Shown here: positions 1 through 10,459 of the stretch, in pieces | How positions within the stretch are numbered: position 1 is the stretch's first letter | Layout: each line of letters opens with the position of its first letter | From: Malaya genurostris | Taxonomy: Eukaryota; Arthropoda; Insecta; Diptera; Culicidae | Direction of reading: 5' to 3' | DNA: 64,000 nucleotides | Assembly (NCBI RefSeq): GCF_030247185.1 | Contig: NC_080571.1 | Span: 14,105,631 to 14,169,630, forward strand | Notes under the pieces: model-generated | Database searches by the model: none | What the model was told of the DNA's origin: nothing | What the model saw: only the letters and a program-made list of their open reading frames with translations | Position numbers and translations under genes: made by a program

Positions 1-41
1 TAGTTACTAAATTCAGGGTTGTTACGAAAAATTTCGAAATC

Positions 42-137
42 AAAACGCGCGAGATCCGCGCGAAGTCGACTACTAAAACGCGTGAAATCCGCGCAAAGTT
101 GTAAACTAAAACGCGCGATATTCGAGCGAAGCATTTA
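42..137. repeat. 33-bp tandem repeat, about 3 copies
   Basis: Three successive 33-base units begin AAAACGCG at 42, 75 and 108 and share a GATCCGCGCGAAG-type core; the third decays after about 30 bases. The run is CpG-rich compared with the AT-rich surroundings. Reading frames across it have repetitive Arg/Lys/Ser content and are not genes. The repeat may begin left of the window. Confidence 0.7.
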
Positions 138-669
138 CACCATAAAAATACAGTTGTTATGTTCCGCAGAACTTAAAAATCCACTTGAATATAATCTAAA
201 ACTCTGCATAAGTTTTTTTAAAAGAAGTTAACGAGATTTCATTTTTTTTTGTTTCAAGATCTTTTTGCTCGTCTAACTTTTCCTTCTCGGTAAGAAGAAT
301 TTTAAGGTAGACCACATCAAAATGATCTGATTTAATCTTTATAATTTCTTAGATTTTTCTATTTGGAGCTAGGAAAAACCCACTGGAGTTGGTTTCCGTC
401 AAACTTGCTCTCCAGTAGGCATAAAACCCCTTCATCTTTTGCATCAACATATTACAATTATCCAAATTATACATTTCCTTAATCTAGTGCTTCTATAAAA
501 AAGAAATCTAATGAGACAATAACATGTGGAACGATTTTTCGAAAACATTACGTGATAAATGAAAGCCGAAATAACTGAAACATTTGTTAAATATGCGATA
601 CATGCTAATAATGGACTCGTTCTATCTAAAATTAGTTCTAGCATAGGAAATCCGAAGAAAAAATAGGAT
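138..669. other. AT-rich stretch, nothing recognised
   Basis: No coding, RNA or terminal-repeat signal was recognised. The short reading frames have no family resemblance. Confidence 0.5.
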
Positions 670-1220
670 CGAGGATTATGACGTCAAATGTCTTATTGTA
701 ACAATAGCTCGGAGCAATCGATTCGCGACTGAAGTAGGTCTGCCACAAAACTAGCCTTACAAACATCGCGAAGGACAGAATCGAGACCAATCAGTTTTCA
801 GCGGTCATGGTAACTCGGTAAGTTTAAAGGATATTTTAATGGAAGACGTCGAAGAGCGAATCGGACAAATTTGCCATGAATCGCTTCAATGCTTTGGATA
901 TCGTTTTGGTAATAAGGTGACCAGATGACAGCAGCATATTCGAGAGTTGAGCTAACTAAAGCGCAATATAGAGCCTTCAAGCAATGTACATCAAAGAATT
1001 TTTTATTAACGCGGAAAATAAATCCTAATAGCTTCGAGGCCTCGAAGATAGTAAATTCTATGTGCTCCGTAAAATTTAACTTGGAATCCAGAAGAACACC
1101 CAGGTCCTTAACAGAGGATGCGCGTTCGAGAGCAGTTTGTGGGATATTATAGTCGAACTTGAATACAGAATTTTTGCGACTAAAAGAGATGACGAAGCAT
1201 TTAGTGGCATTCAAAACCAG
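670..1220 (-). pseudogene. Jockey-type LINE reverse transcriptase fragment
   Basis: The minus-strand frame ending near 798 encodes the C-terminal part of a non-LTR reverse transcriptase: a stretch like VKDLGVLLDSKLNFTEHIEF, then an ALYCALVSSTLEYAAVIWSP block, then LPSYHDR. After a frameshift near 805 the family pattern continues (LIGLDSVLRDVCKASFVADL) to about 690. Both blocks are typical of insect Jockey-clade ORF2 downstream of the catalytic YADD region, which is missing here. The fragment is 5'-truncated, frameshifted and not functional. Its upstream side abuts the TTATGCC-repeat element at 1222, which probably inserted next to or into it. Clade assignment is from sequence pattern only. 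Confidence 0.75.
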
Positions 1221-1324
1221 GGGCGGTCCGTTTGGCATAAGGTCTTTTGGCATAATACCATTTGGTATAACGCTGTTTGGCATAATGGTCATTAAGCATA
1301 ATGCCATTTGTCATAATAATAATT

Positions 1325-2409
1325 ACACACTTAAAACCATTTCTTGAGCTCGGCATAATAAAATGCCGAAACTGATCAGCAACACGTAAATTTGCTGATT
1401 GCTCAGTAATCAATACGCATGTTTCTGAACTTCGTTAAATGCGTTCACTGATATTTCGGTAAAATGCTTCACTTTGCCGAAATTTGGCATAATTGCTTGC
1501 TGAATTTATCAGTAAACAACAGATATGCCGACATCAGCAGAGACGTTTGCCGAGATTTCGGAATATGCGCTAGCTGTTGCCGAGATTCAGCACGACAGCT
1601 GTCATTTATTGCCGCGTTACATTTTCGCTTCGCATTGTGCGATTATTTTTTGATGAAATTCTCGAGTGAAAAAATGGATAATCGTCGAAGAAGCGTGGAA
1701 CCACTTACAAGTAAAAATATTGAATAAATATAGTGATATGTTTCGCTTTATCAGAGCACTCGCGATTATAAGGGAAAAACACCCAACACGGGGCTCAAAG
1801 CGTCCTCGAGACAAAACTTTGGAGGATATGCGAAAAAATAACCCAATGCATGGAATAATTCAATAGATCAAAGTAAGTTTATTTTTTGAACAATACCGTA
1901 TATGCATAATTAAATATTGAACATTTTTGTAAGGCAAAAATCAATATATATTTTTATTTTCATATTTCCAGCTCGACTCAAGGTGGTCGCATCTGGAAAC
2001 GCCGCTTTTTTATGCTACATGTTTTCAGGTAAAGGCTTTAAACACAACTGGCAACAAATTTGTAAGCCTCCTTTAAGTGTTATTAAAATGAATTTTTGAT
2101 CCTGAATGGCGTGTTTATAATGTTGAGAAATTACAAACAAAATTAATTGACTAGATTTTTAATTACTGATGATTCGGTAATTTATTTTTTCATTTTTCGT
2201 TTTATTGGATTGCCGAATATTCAGTGAACGTTTCACTGAGCAAACAGTAAATCTTGTGCTGACAATTTCGGCAATATTTGACGTTTGTCAAATTTGAGGG
2301 TGCCGAGACGCTCAGTAATTTTATTTTTGCCGAGATGATTGCTGATTACTCGGCTGTGCGAATCTCGGCATTTTTTTGCCGAGACTCAGCTAAAAAATTT
2401 AAGTGTGTA
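1325..2409. mobile_element. Nested TIR element with many TGCCGA/TCGGCA subterminal repeats
   Basis: The ends read ACACACTTAAA at 1325 and TTTAAGTGTGT at 2399-2409, an inverted pair. Inside each end lie repeated CTCGGCA/TGCCGAG and CAGTAA/TTACTG motifs (for example 1350-1560 and 2220-2395), like the subterminal binding-site arrays of cut-and-paste transposons. A 66-codon reading frame at 1666-1866 sits in the middle but resembles no family I know. Non-autonomous element of unknown superfamily. Confidence 0.45.
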
Positions 2410-2640
2410 GATTTGCAATATTTTAATCTAATGTAAATTTTCGTTTGTGTTTCGATCGAGTGATGTTGTGCTAAGAAAACTCGAACGAAATATATGAATT
2501 TTATATTCGGCCAAATATTTCGAGAATATTAAGTGAAATAGCATCATTATTTTTTATTTTTAAAATTCAGTATAAAATAGTACACTATCATTTCATATAA
2601 GCAACTCACTTAGTGCTAGCACAATATTCTGTTCGTCATA

Positions 2641-2790
2641 GATGATTCAGGTCGAGGTGCGCCGGCGACCCGCCGTCGGAATCACCTCTGTTTAGTTGCG
2701 GGCGTTTGCCCGGATTACCCAAAGCTAAGTGCTATCCCTCAGTTAAGTCCGAACGAGCGGCAGCGAGCCGCATTAGACTTTTCAAAATTG
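2641..2790. repeat. GC-rich hairpin-prone block
   Basis: This block is far more GC-rich than its surroundings and contains a near-palindrome (GAGGTGCGCCGGCGACC / CGCCGTCGGAATCACCTC). It is probably an internal piece of the surrounding repeat. No function assigned. Confidence 0.35.
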
Positions 2791-3097
2791 CAGTAAATTA
2801 GAACAATTTCTATTAAACAGCTTGTTCATCTGTTATGCCAAATGTCTGTTATGCCAAATGACCATTATGCCAAATAACCATCATGCCAAATAACCATTAT
2901 GTAAAACGGCGTTATGCCAGACGGTATTATGCCAAACGACTTTAAGCCAAATGCGGTAATCCCTTAAAACCCATGTTGTAGATGTTACACCAATTAGTTA
3001 AATTATCCAACTGTTTTTATAGGAACTCTGAGTCACTAGAACAATTGATAGAAAAATTTGGATCGTTGCGATACAATAAATATATAAACGATCCAAG

Positions 3098-3560
3098 GTG
3101 ACTTCCTCGAGGAATTTCAGAGGTAACAGCAAATGGTTTTTTACTATGCTTTTTTGCGCGGATTTTCAAAGTTACGCGTTTTTTGAGCGGATTTCCGAAG
3201 TAACGCGGTTTTCTTACTTTGTCTTAGAAATGCATGAAACGTCGAGATCTGGTGTTATCTCGACACTTAGAAAATTTTCGATGTAAAAGAAAATTTCTGA
3301 TTACACCAGATCTCGACTTTTCATGCATTTTTAAGAAAATTGGCTTAAAAAAATGTTCGATTTCGGAAATCTCAAATTTTTTCTAAGTTCCTAAATCGGT
3401 TTTGACAAAAAAAGTTTCTTTGAAATTACAACAGATCTGGACGTTTCATGCATTCCTAAGACATTTGGCATCACACAAAAAAATCTTCCATTCTGAGGTT
3501 TTTCTCACGCGGATCTACATAGTTACGCGGTACGTATCCCCCGCGTAAAAAGAGATCTCA
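3098..3560. repeat. Diverged local repeats with GATCTCGAC and GCGCGGATTT motifs
   Basis: ATGCATGAAACGTCGAGATC (near 3230) recurs inverted near 3305-3327 and in direct orientation, diverged, near 3430-3460. GCGGATTT..AAAGTTACGCG recurs near 3155-3180, 3190-3212 and 3510-3530. This looks like an old repeat cluster; no gene was recognised. Confidence 0.4.
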
Positions 3561-3567
3561 GTATATA

Positions 3568-4471
3568 ACAGATCGGTTGAAAAGTTCGTATCGTTTCTAT
3601 GAGAGGGCGCCCCCAAAAATAAATCCATACCATTTTCAGTTAGTACCAACCTTCAAAAGATACGTGTATAAATTTGACAGCTGTCTGATTATTAGTTTGT
3701 GAGATATTGCATTTTGAGTGAAGCTACTTTTGTTATTGTGAAAAAAATGGAAAAAAGGAATTTCGTGTGTTTGATGAAAAAAAGTGCCGCCGATACCAAA
3801 AAATGGTTTGATGAGTGTTATCCAGACTCTGCACCGGGCGAAGCAACAATTCGTAAGTGGTTTGCAAAATTTCGTACTGGTCATATGAGCACCCAAGACG
3901 ATGAACGCAGTGGACGTCCAAAAGAGGCTGTTACCGATGAAAACGTGAAAAAATCCACAAAATGATTTTCAATGACCGTAAAGTGAAGTTGATCGAGATA
4001 GCTGACACCCTAAAGATATCAAAGGAACGTGTTGGACATATTATTCACCAATATTTGGATATGAGAAAGCTTTGTGCAAAATGGGTGCCGCGTGAGCTCA
4101 CAATCGATCAAAAACAACAACGAATTGATGATTGAAAACCATGCTGAAATTGAACGAATTGGGCTTCGAATTGCTCCCTCATCCACCGTATTCTCCAGAT
4201 TTGGCCCCCAGTGACTTTTTTCTGTTCTCAGACCTCAAGAAAATGCTCGCTGATAAAAAAAAATTAAGAAGCAATGAAGAGGTAACCGCTGAAACTGAGG
4301 CCTATTTTGAGGCAAAGGACAAATCGTACTACAAAAATGGTATCGAAAAGTTGGAAGATCGCTATAATCGCTGTATCGCCTCTGATGGCAATTATGTTGA
4401 ATAATACAAACGAATTTTGGCAAAAAAATGTGTGTTTCTATTAAACGATACGAACTTTTCAGCCGAACTGA
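3568..4471 (+). mobile_element. Internally deleted mariner element
   Basis: The terminal inverted repeats (about 28 bp) share TGAAAAGTTCGTATCGTTT, at 3579-3596 and inverted at 4443-4461. TA dinucleotides lie directly outside (3566-3567, 4472-4473), the target duplication expected for Tc1/mariner. The element is about 0.9 kb, against about 1.3 kb for intact mariners, because the middle of the transposase gene is deleted. It lies just upstream of a block of satellite-like monomers. Confidence 0.85.
3747..4404 (+). pseudogene. Broken mariner transposase
   Basis: The N-terminal helix-turn-helix region runs from MEKRNF (3747) through a KKWFDECYPDSAPGEATIRK block. An extra A in a poly-A run near 3950 shifts the frame, and the family pattern continues as KVKLIEIADTLKISKERVGH. 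A stop near 4131 marks an internal deletion that removed the first two catalytic Asp residues of the DD34D triad. The C-terminal part resumes with HPPYSPDLAPSDFFLF, which holds the third Asp, and ends at 4404. It cannot make active transposase; at most it is a substrate supplied in trans. Confidence 0.85.
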
Positions 4472-4539
4472 TACATGGCTCTGACAAAACGAGCAAAATC
4501 CTTTCATCTAACAATATAATTCTAGAATTGATCAGGTCT

Positions 4540-5090
4540 GGCTAGTTGATGACCAACAAATTTAATTCGGATCTTAGTTCCCGGTTCCGAAAGCACCGGA
4601 TATAATATTGGAAAAACTCTCAAATGGAACTCACTTCCATTTTCCAGAAATGGATTAACCAATTTTCACAAGCTTAGAATCAAATGAAAGGTCCTGGTTT
4701 CATAGGTTACCATTTTATCTTCCGATTCCGGGATTACAGGGTAAAGTGTGTTTAAAATTCCGATGAATATTCCTCAGTCCATAACTGTTTCGTTTTTTTA
4801 GGTTATGGTATCTGCCGGCCAAACGAATCGACCTCGGTTGTTTATGGTCCTAGTTTCCGGTTCCGGAAGTTCTGGAATTAGTGACCAAAAATATTGAAAT
4901 GGAACTCACTTCACATTCTCATAGATAGTTGAACCGATTTTCACAAACTTAGCCTCAAATGAATGGTCTTTGCTGTTTTTGAATTTCATTCGGAAAAAAC
5001 TTCCGGTTCTGAAATTACAGAGTAAAGTATGTTAAAAGTTTCAAATCGTCATATAGAGTAACGATGCAAAACCGTTGTATTTCTTAGGTT
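4540..5090 (-). repeat. Diverged tandem monomers, TTCCGGTTCCGGAA family
   Basis: Three or more units of about 150-200 bp carry the minus-strand order TTCCGGAACCGGAA, TTTCATTTGA, TTTGTGAAAATCGGTT. The same monomers recur at 9.7-10.1, 12.9-13.7, 14.7-15.3, 17.4-18.0, 19.1-19.8, 32.0-32.4, 54.3-54.7 and 55.4-55.6 kb. This block lacks the usual element ends and is old. Confidence 0.6.
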
Positions 5091-5094
5091 ATGT

Positions 5095-5150
5095 TCAGGA
5101 ATCAGAACTAATAGGCTCAAGTGGCACGTTGCAGTCTGTACAGTACTTTG
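5095..5150 (-). repeat. Short LINE 3'-end scrap
   Basis: CAGGAATCAGAAC followed by GGCTCAAGTGGCACGTT matches, with small differences, the 3' boundary of the LINE at 15348-15390. It is probably the extreme 3' end of a related, almost wholly truncated copy. Confidence 0.4.
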
Positions 5151-6575
5151 TAAGTAGTATTCAGAAGTGTTACGCCTCGATAATTTTCACAAATAAGTGT
5201 TTGTAAATAGGGCATATGAGAATGATTCCGGACAGTCCAAAGTCTCTTTCCGATTACGTGGACTTTTTTTACGTTTATTCAAGATTCCGTCCTTCCCAGC
5301 AAACTTTCCGTTCACAAGCTATCGTACGTTTTTCTTATTACGCCTATATTTAATCTTCAATTCACCGGATTTCATCTCTTTCCTTTTCCTAACTGTAATT
5401 ATGAAATGACTTCGCATCGGTTCACGAAAAATGGAACAAACATCGACGCAATCGCAAAGTCTTGTATAATCGTACCAGCAATAAAACCAACTCAGAATTC
5501 CACAGGGAAATTAACCATTGATATATTCAATTTAGTTGAATTGTCGCTACACGCATAGACCCGGACGCGGGACTAACTACGATGGATATCACTTTTCCAA
5601 ATGAACTGCTGACAATTGACTAATTTATCGAGATTACACTTTCTGCTTAAATTACTTGGGTGTGTTTTTTATTTTTTTGCCGACCTATATTTGGCCATGT
5701 CTGTTTTGAGGAAGTAAAAACATACTGTTTGGTTGTTTTTTATCCCATTGCCTCCAAATTATTTACGCTCATTAAGCATTACTAGGTTATTTTCGGCTAA
5801 AAATAACCGTCAAAGCTTTGCATTTTTAGACTTCCGTTCTGTTTTTCATGTGTCCATAGATTCCAACACAGTGCGCAAATAAAAGCCTAGACTTCACCCC
5901 TTGACAATCCAATCCAAATCCACCACGTGAAACACGTTGTTCGAATCGCAAGGCAATTATACAATCCAACAAACAACCGCTTAAGGCTGTGACATGTGGG
6001 TGTCAGATGACTTAAAGTTGAACTTTTCGCTGGTCAACCCGAGAGCCGGCCATGTGAGAGGGAAACCTTTCAACACAGCTGGAAAAAGTCACAAAACACA
6101 TGGAGGAAACAGTGCACAGGATTTTAAAGCTGCAGCTACCTCACATTGAAAAGCATTCGCGTAGGACTATGATGAAGCCTTATGTTAACGGATCGGTAGT
6201 CGGTAAAAAAGACCGGCAAGATGTGCCACCTACGATCTACCATGCGGTTCCATGATTTCCCTAATGCCGAACATTCACCGGTCGAGGTCGAAAAGGCAAA
6301 TTCGAATTCCGGGGAAAAACGACGCTTCAGAAACAAAACTAGCCCAAAACAACTAACGTAATGTTCGTTACGTCGCTCCAGGCTGTCGGAAAAAGGTGGA
6401 GCGGAAAAACAGTGGGGTGAATTTTATTGACAAAAGTAAGTGACAGTCCCTCATTCCGTGGCAGACCGTGGCCTACCGTGGACGCCCTTTGCAGAGTAGT
6501 CCTTCGTTTGTCGTATTTGTGGTGGTGTCGCGAAAAGAAAAAGGGACCAAAGCAGTGTGCGTATTATTGTTACTC
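5151..6575. other. No gene recognised; moderately GC-rich from about 5900
   Basis: Only short, unrelated reading frames occur. Base composition becomes less AT-rich between about 5900 and 6850, but I see no convincing promoter, exon or repeat boundary. Confidence 0.4.
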
Positions 6576-6603
6576 TTATTATTATTATTATTATTATTAT
6601 TAT
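6576..6603. repeat. (TTA)n microsatellite
   Basis: About nine perfect TTA units. Apparent reading frames through 6427-6838 are produced by this run (poly-Tyr, poly-Leu, poly-Ile or poly-Asn). Confidence 0.9.
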
Positions 6604-7609
6604 CGTTATTACTGCTACTGTTTATTCGGCAATCGAAGACCCAGGAGAAACCCCTTGGGCTTTTCTTCAGCAATTTACGGTATCCGGTGTGTGCGGTGAA
6701 AAAACTTTGCGTGATTTTGAGTACTTCCCGAGCCGTCGGAAATACCGTCGTCCATCGATTGGATTGTGTCGGCTCTGTAAGACGTCAGCGGAGATCATAA
6801 ATTCCGAGCTGGATTACGACCGGTGTCATTCGTGGTAAAGCCAAAGGTAAATGTAATTGTGTTCCAATGTCACAACTCTAATTCACATAACTAGAGTTTC
6901 ATAGTTGACCGAACACCGAGCTTGATGAAAATTTATTAGCCAACCGAGACATGAATCGATCATTAGTTTCATTTATTGGTCCTTTGTGAACTTTGTCCTG
7001 TCGAACGGCTGCCGGGAGGTGGTGCTGCTGCCTCTGCCCGACGGGACCGATTGCCATCGTAATGTGCTAGGAAAGTTTGCATAATAATGTTACATAGTCT
7101 ATTCTAAGCAAAACTTGAGCTAGATGACCGTTCTCTTGGGGAATCTCAACGTTTGCTCTCGGTACAATAGAATGGATAATTATATTTAGACTGTGGTTCT
7201 ACGGTGATTTTCTAGATATCAACGAGCAAACTATAGTGGAACTTTGAACCAAAGAGCATCGTAATTTAAAGTGAAAACTGAATCCACTGGTGTGAAGTTC
7301 GAACTGATTTTTGGATATCTATTTGAGTGAGGTGTTCGATTTCAAATGCAGTATCAAGAGTAAAAAAATGGATGAAAGGTATCCTGTCCCTTTAATTTTG
7401 GGCTGTGAACGTAGAATTAATCTCTATGATAGCTTAAACGGAAATCTCTGTAATTATTTACTGTATCTAGTTCAAGATAAATGTTACCTTAGCTACGAGG
7501 TAGATTGTACAATGTCTCATATGTAGTGTTTGAGAACAGAATATGATGGAAACTGAGATCATATCAGTTCGCTTTCGTATATTGTACAATACAATCATTA
7601 GTCATCTTA
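6604..7609. other. No feature recognised
   Basis: Mixed-composition DNA up to the DD37E transposon; no coding, RNA or repeat signal could be supported. Confidence 0.4.
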
Positions 7610-8376
7610 AAGACTGTCCCAGAAAGTATTGACGCAACCAAAAACCGCTGCCATTTCGCAATGATTCAGAATCTGTCAATTTTTATGGCTGCGCCCTGTT
7701 GTTTACACTCTTCTCTAACCACTTGTGCAGTTGTTTTTTCGTTTCCATTAGTTTGTTTCGAAATGTGTGGACTTTCAGCAGAACAACGTAGAAAAATTGT
7801 GTACAAATGGTGCACAGAACGCGGACTGTCACTGAGAAAGATAGCTAAAATGGAAGGAGTAAGTGAAAAGGCCGTGCGAAATGCAATCAGGAAGTTCGGT
7901 GAGGATAACACCTTTGAGGATAAACCAAGGATCCTGTTGTCTTCTGGCTGGATCTTGCTTCTTGCCACTACTCGAAATCAACAGTAGAATGGTATACTAC
8001 CAAAAATGTCACTTTCGTCCCAAACGACATTAATCCACCAAATTGCCCACAACTTCGACCAATTGAGGAATTTTGGGCATTAACGAAGGCACATCTTAGG
8101 AAACATATCTCGGCAGCCGAAATCATTCAACAGTTCGAAAAAGATTGGAAAAAAGTGTCAAAACTTGTCGCCAAGAAGTCTGTACGGAATTTAATGAGGA
8201 ACGTTCGCAAGAAGGTGCGCCAGCTAGTCTACAATGGCTAAGTAGCAAATGTTGAGAATAATATTCTGTTGTTGTTGTCTAATATTATCAGTATATCGAA
8301 TAAAATTTGAATATCTAACACTTGTGAATTATTTACAGCGAAATCAAAGTGCGTCCATACTTTCTGGGACAGTCTT
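7610..8376 (+). mobile_element. ITmDD37E element, copy 1, internally deleted
   Basis: The terminal inverted repeats read AAGACTGTCCCAGAAAGTAT at 7610-7629 and the inverse at 8357-8376, with TA outside each (7608-7609, 8377-8378). The element is about 0.77 kb, roughly half the length implied by copy 3 (40962-42409), because the central transposase region is missing. Copies 2 and 3 share the TIR and coding sequence, so this is a multicopy local family. DD37E Tc1/mariner elements are established as a mosquito-associated group. Confidence 0.88.
7763..8241 (+). pseudogene. ITmDD37E transposase remnant
   Basis: The N-terminal helix-turn-helix starts at 7763 (MCGLSAEQRRKIVYKW) and includes KMEGVSEKAVRNAIRKFGED. 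The frame then jumps over a large deletion near 7930 to the C-terminal catalytic region: LDLASCHYSKS with the second Asp, then 37 residues to the Glu in RPIEEFWAL, and it ends at 8239-8241. The 37-residue spacing defines the DD37E class. The first catalytic Asp region is deleted and the two halves are in different frames, so the product is inactive. Confidence 0.85.
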
Positions 8377-8762
8377 TAAGCCCAGAAGACAAGACAGTAT
8401 TTGGACAACCAAACCATATGGACTATCTGGCAAAAGTCATCAGTGGTTTCGGGATCAAATTCAATCATTCATTGCATCTAGAACTTTTATTTTAGACCTA
8501 CGGTGAATAAAATTGAAGTTTCATTTAAACAGTGAGTGCATCTAGCTGTGCACATGAAGGCGCAATTCCATTAAACAAACCTATTTGCTCGATGTTTATA
8601 CAGTTCCAGCATTAGCACAATGCTGTACGATTTGCTTCAGTATATGACGTTCCTTGTAACGCTACTGAGATATATGGTCAAAAATATATTACCCAATACA
8701 GATAGATTATCTGTTTTTTTTTATAAATGATATTTTTATTCAGGTCTATTTGCGTACAAGCT
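8377..8762. other. No feature recognised
   Basis: AT-rich sequence between the DD37E copy and the ORF1 remnant. The T-run at 8714-8722 may be the poly-A end of the minus-strand LINE fragment that follows. Confidence 0.35.
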
Positions 8763-9340
8763 TTACGTGGCCGATTGAGCTGAGTTTTTAGCTAAAAAAT
8801 TTTTTGCATTGGATCTCGTTGTCACCCTTTTTCTAGGGGGAGAGGAGCTTCCATTTCCCTCCTGCGAGGATTGAGTGGCAGTTTGTTCGTGGTTCGTCTC
8901 GTCATCCACTGTCGTCGTATTGCTGTTGATTTCGTTGCTAGTTGCTGTAGATGTGCCTTGTTGTACATTGTTTGCAGTTGTTGGTTGGTTGGAGGGTAAG
9001 TTGTTAACTGCAGCTGGTGTACTTTGTTCTATAGGAGTTACGTTGGATGGTTTTGTTGAAGGGGATACTTCACTGTTGTTGGTGGCTGTCACAGATGTAC
9101 TGGGGTTGCTTGGGGTTGGTGTGAAGGAAGCACCGTTGTCCTTTGGTGTAGTTGTCTCCTTGTCCAGTTTATCACATGGTTTACGGTAGTGAACAGCTTT
9201 TTGGCAATATTGACATGTGGCCATCTGATTGTCATAGGTAACAAGTGATTTGCACGGGATTCTTGTATCCTGGCCGAAAGTCACATAAGAAGGTATAGCC
9301 TTCTTCAAGCGCATGCCTAGTTCATCTGAAGATTATCTGC
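8763..9340 (-). pseudogene. LINE ORF1 (gag-like) C-terminal fragment with CCHC knuckle
   Basis: An open minus-strand frame of 183 codons has YVTFGQDTRIPCKSLVTY, then the zinc knuckle CQYCQKAVHYRKPC (C-X2-C-X4-H-X4-C), then a long Ser/Thr/Asn/Pro-rich tail ending in a basic RKRVTTRSNAK segment. CCHC knuckles after such a core are typical of the nucleic-acid-binding ORF1 proteins of Jockey/LOA-type LINEs. The N-terminal half and ORF2 are absent nearby. The plus-strand frame over 8875-9189 is its shadow. Exact clade unknown. Confidence 0.65.
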
Positions 9341-9550
9341 TTGATAGATCTCTAGTACACGGGAAATACTCGGATCCTACATAGAAAAATGAGTCATGAT
9401 TTTTCAAAAAGATAGTAATTTCATGTTATGATCATGAACTATATGGACTCGGATCATGAACTATATAGACTTATTTCGACTTCAGACGTATTTCTGCATC
9501 TTTGCAGCATACGTTCGAGCGTTATGTCTTAGAATCTGAAAAGATATTAA

Positions 9551-10244
9551 AAAACCTGTTTTAATCCACCTAGTGGTGTAATGATGCCTTTCTCATATCA
9601 ATCATACTATCATATATAATACTGTGGTATTCTTCAAAATAATTTTCTTCGATTCCTAAAAAGAATAACCGAAATCGGTTTGTTTGACCGTCTACTGATA
9701 TAAACTATTAATTGGAAAAGATTTGAGGTCGATTTAGAATTTTTTTAAGGTTTTTCCTCATTTTCAGTGATGGTATACAATTTTTAACACACTTTACCCT
9801 ATATTTTCGGATCCGGAAGTCGGATCCGCATGAAATTCAGGAATTACGCATGGGACCACAGGACCTTTCATTTGAACCTAAATTTGTGAAAATCGGTCGC
9901 GCCATCTATGAGGAAGGTTAGAACACATTTTTTCATTTTTTTTGCACATTTTACCCCATAACTCCCGAACCGGAAGTCGGATCCAAATAATATTCAGGAA
10001 TTTTTTATGGGACCTCAAGACCTTTCATTTGAATCTAAGTTTGTGAAAATCGGTTCAGCAATCTCTGAGAAAAGTTAAAACGTTAAAAACGTTACATACA
10101 CACATATGCACATATACACACAGACATTTTGCGTACTCGACGAACTGAGTCGAATGGTATATAACACTCGGCCCTTTGGGACTCGGTTCAAAAGTCGGTT
10201 TTCACAGTGTTTGCATAACCTTTCTATACGAGAAAGGCAAAAAC
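9551..10244 (+). mobile_element. Composite 'CCTAGTGGTG' element, copy 1
   Basis: The left end reads AACCTGTTTTAATCCACC then TAGTGGTGTAATGATGCCTTTCTCAT. The interior holds two to three monomers (CCGGAACCGGAAGTCGGATC, then CCTTTCATTTGAA, GTGAAAATCGGTTCAGC), then a short CA-rich run and the right-end module ACGAACTGAGTCGAATGGTA, ending GAGAAAGGCAAAAA. The GCCTTTCTC segments near the two ends are inverted relative to each other. No coding capacity. Complete or partial copies recur at least six times in this window, in both orientations. Confidence 0.75.
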
Positions 10245-10459
10245 TAAAATGTAATTTTATGATTAATGCACGTAATTTGCGTGTGATTCCTTGAATTTTG
10301 GAATTTTTTAACTTTATCTAATGTTTTAAATATTTTCAAATAACAAATAAAAAGAATAGCACAAAATCAATTTCGTCAAAATAATAATTTAAATAAAATA
10401 ATCTGAATCATTTTTATTTATAATATGTTTCTTATCGAAATCTTGCTAATACCTACCTG
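10245..10459. other. AT-rich, nothing recognised
   Basis: Very AT-rich spacer between the composite repeat and the LINE. Confidence 0.4.

Larger units (their letters stand above)
1222..2966. mobile_element. Element with termini built of TTATGCC repeat arrays
   Basis: The left end (about 1226-1318) is a run of TTTGGCATAA-type units about 15-20 bp apart. The right end (about 2832-2965) is the same unit inverted (TTATGCCAAATG). The extreme ends also pair: GGCGGTCCGTTTGGC on the left and, inverted, GGGATTACCGCATTTGGC on the right. Together they form long imperfect inverted termini made of short tandem repeats around about 1.5 kb. No transposase was recognised. A second TIR unit (1325-2409) and a GC-rich block (2641-2790) lie inside. 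The superfamily is unknown. Confidence 0.55.

Noticed and set aside
1226..2965. Regular short repeats with spacers, considered as a CRISPR-like array
   Set aside because: Units are inverted between the two ends, spacers are under 10 bp, and the context is an insect genome; they are element termini.
6420..6440. Possible splice donor AAAAGTAAGT as a norpA 5' exon end
   Set aside because: A single donor-like match with no start site, exon composition or partner is not sufficient evidence.
6427..6838. Overlapping plus- and minus-strand frames of 60-110 codons
   Set aside because: Driven by the TTA microsatellite; no family similarity, and several frames are open at once.
8875..9189. 104-codon plus-strand frame with signal-peptide-like hydrophobic content
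   Set aside because: Antisense of the Ser/Thr/Asn-rich ORF1 tail, whose complement looks hydrophobic.
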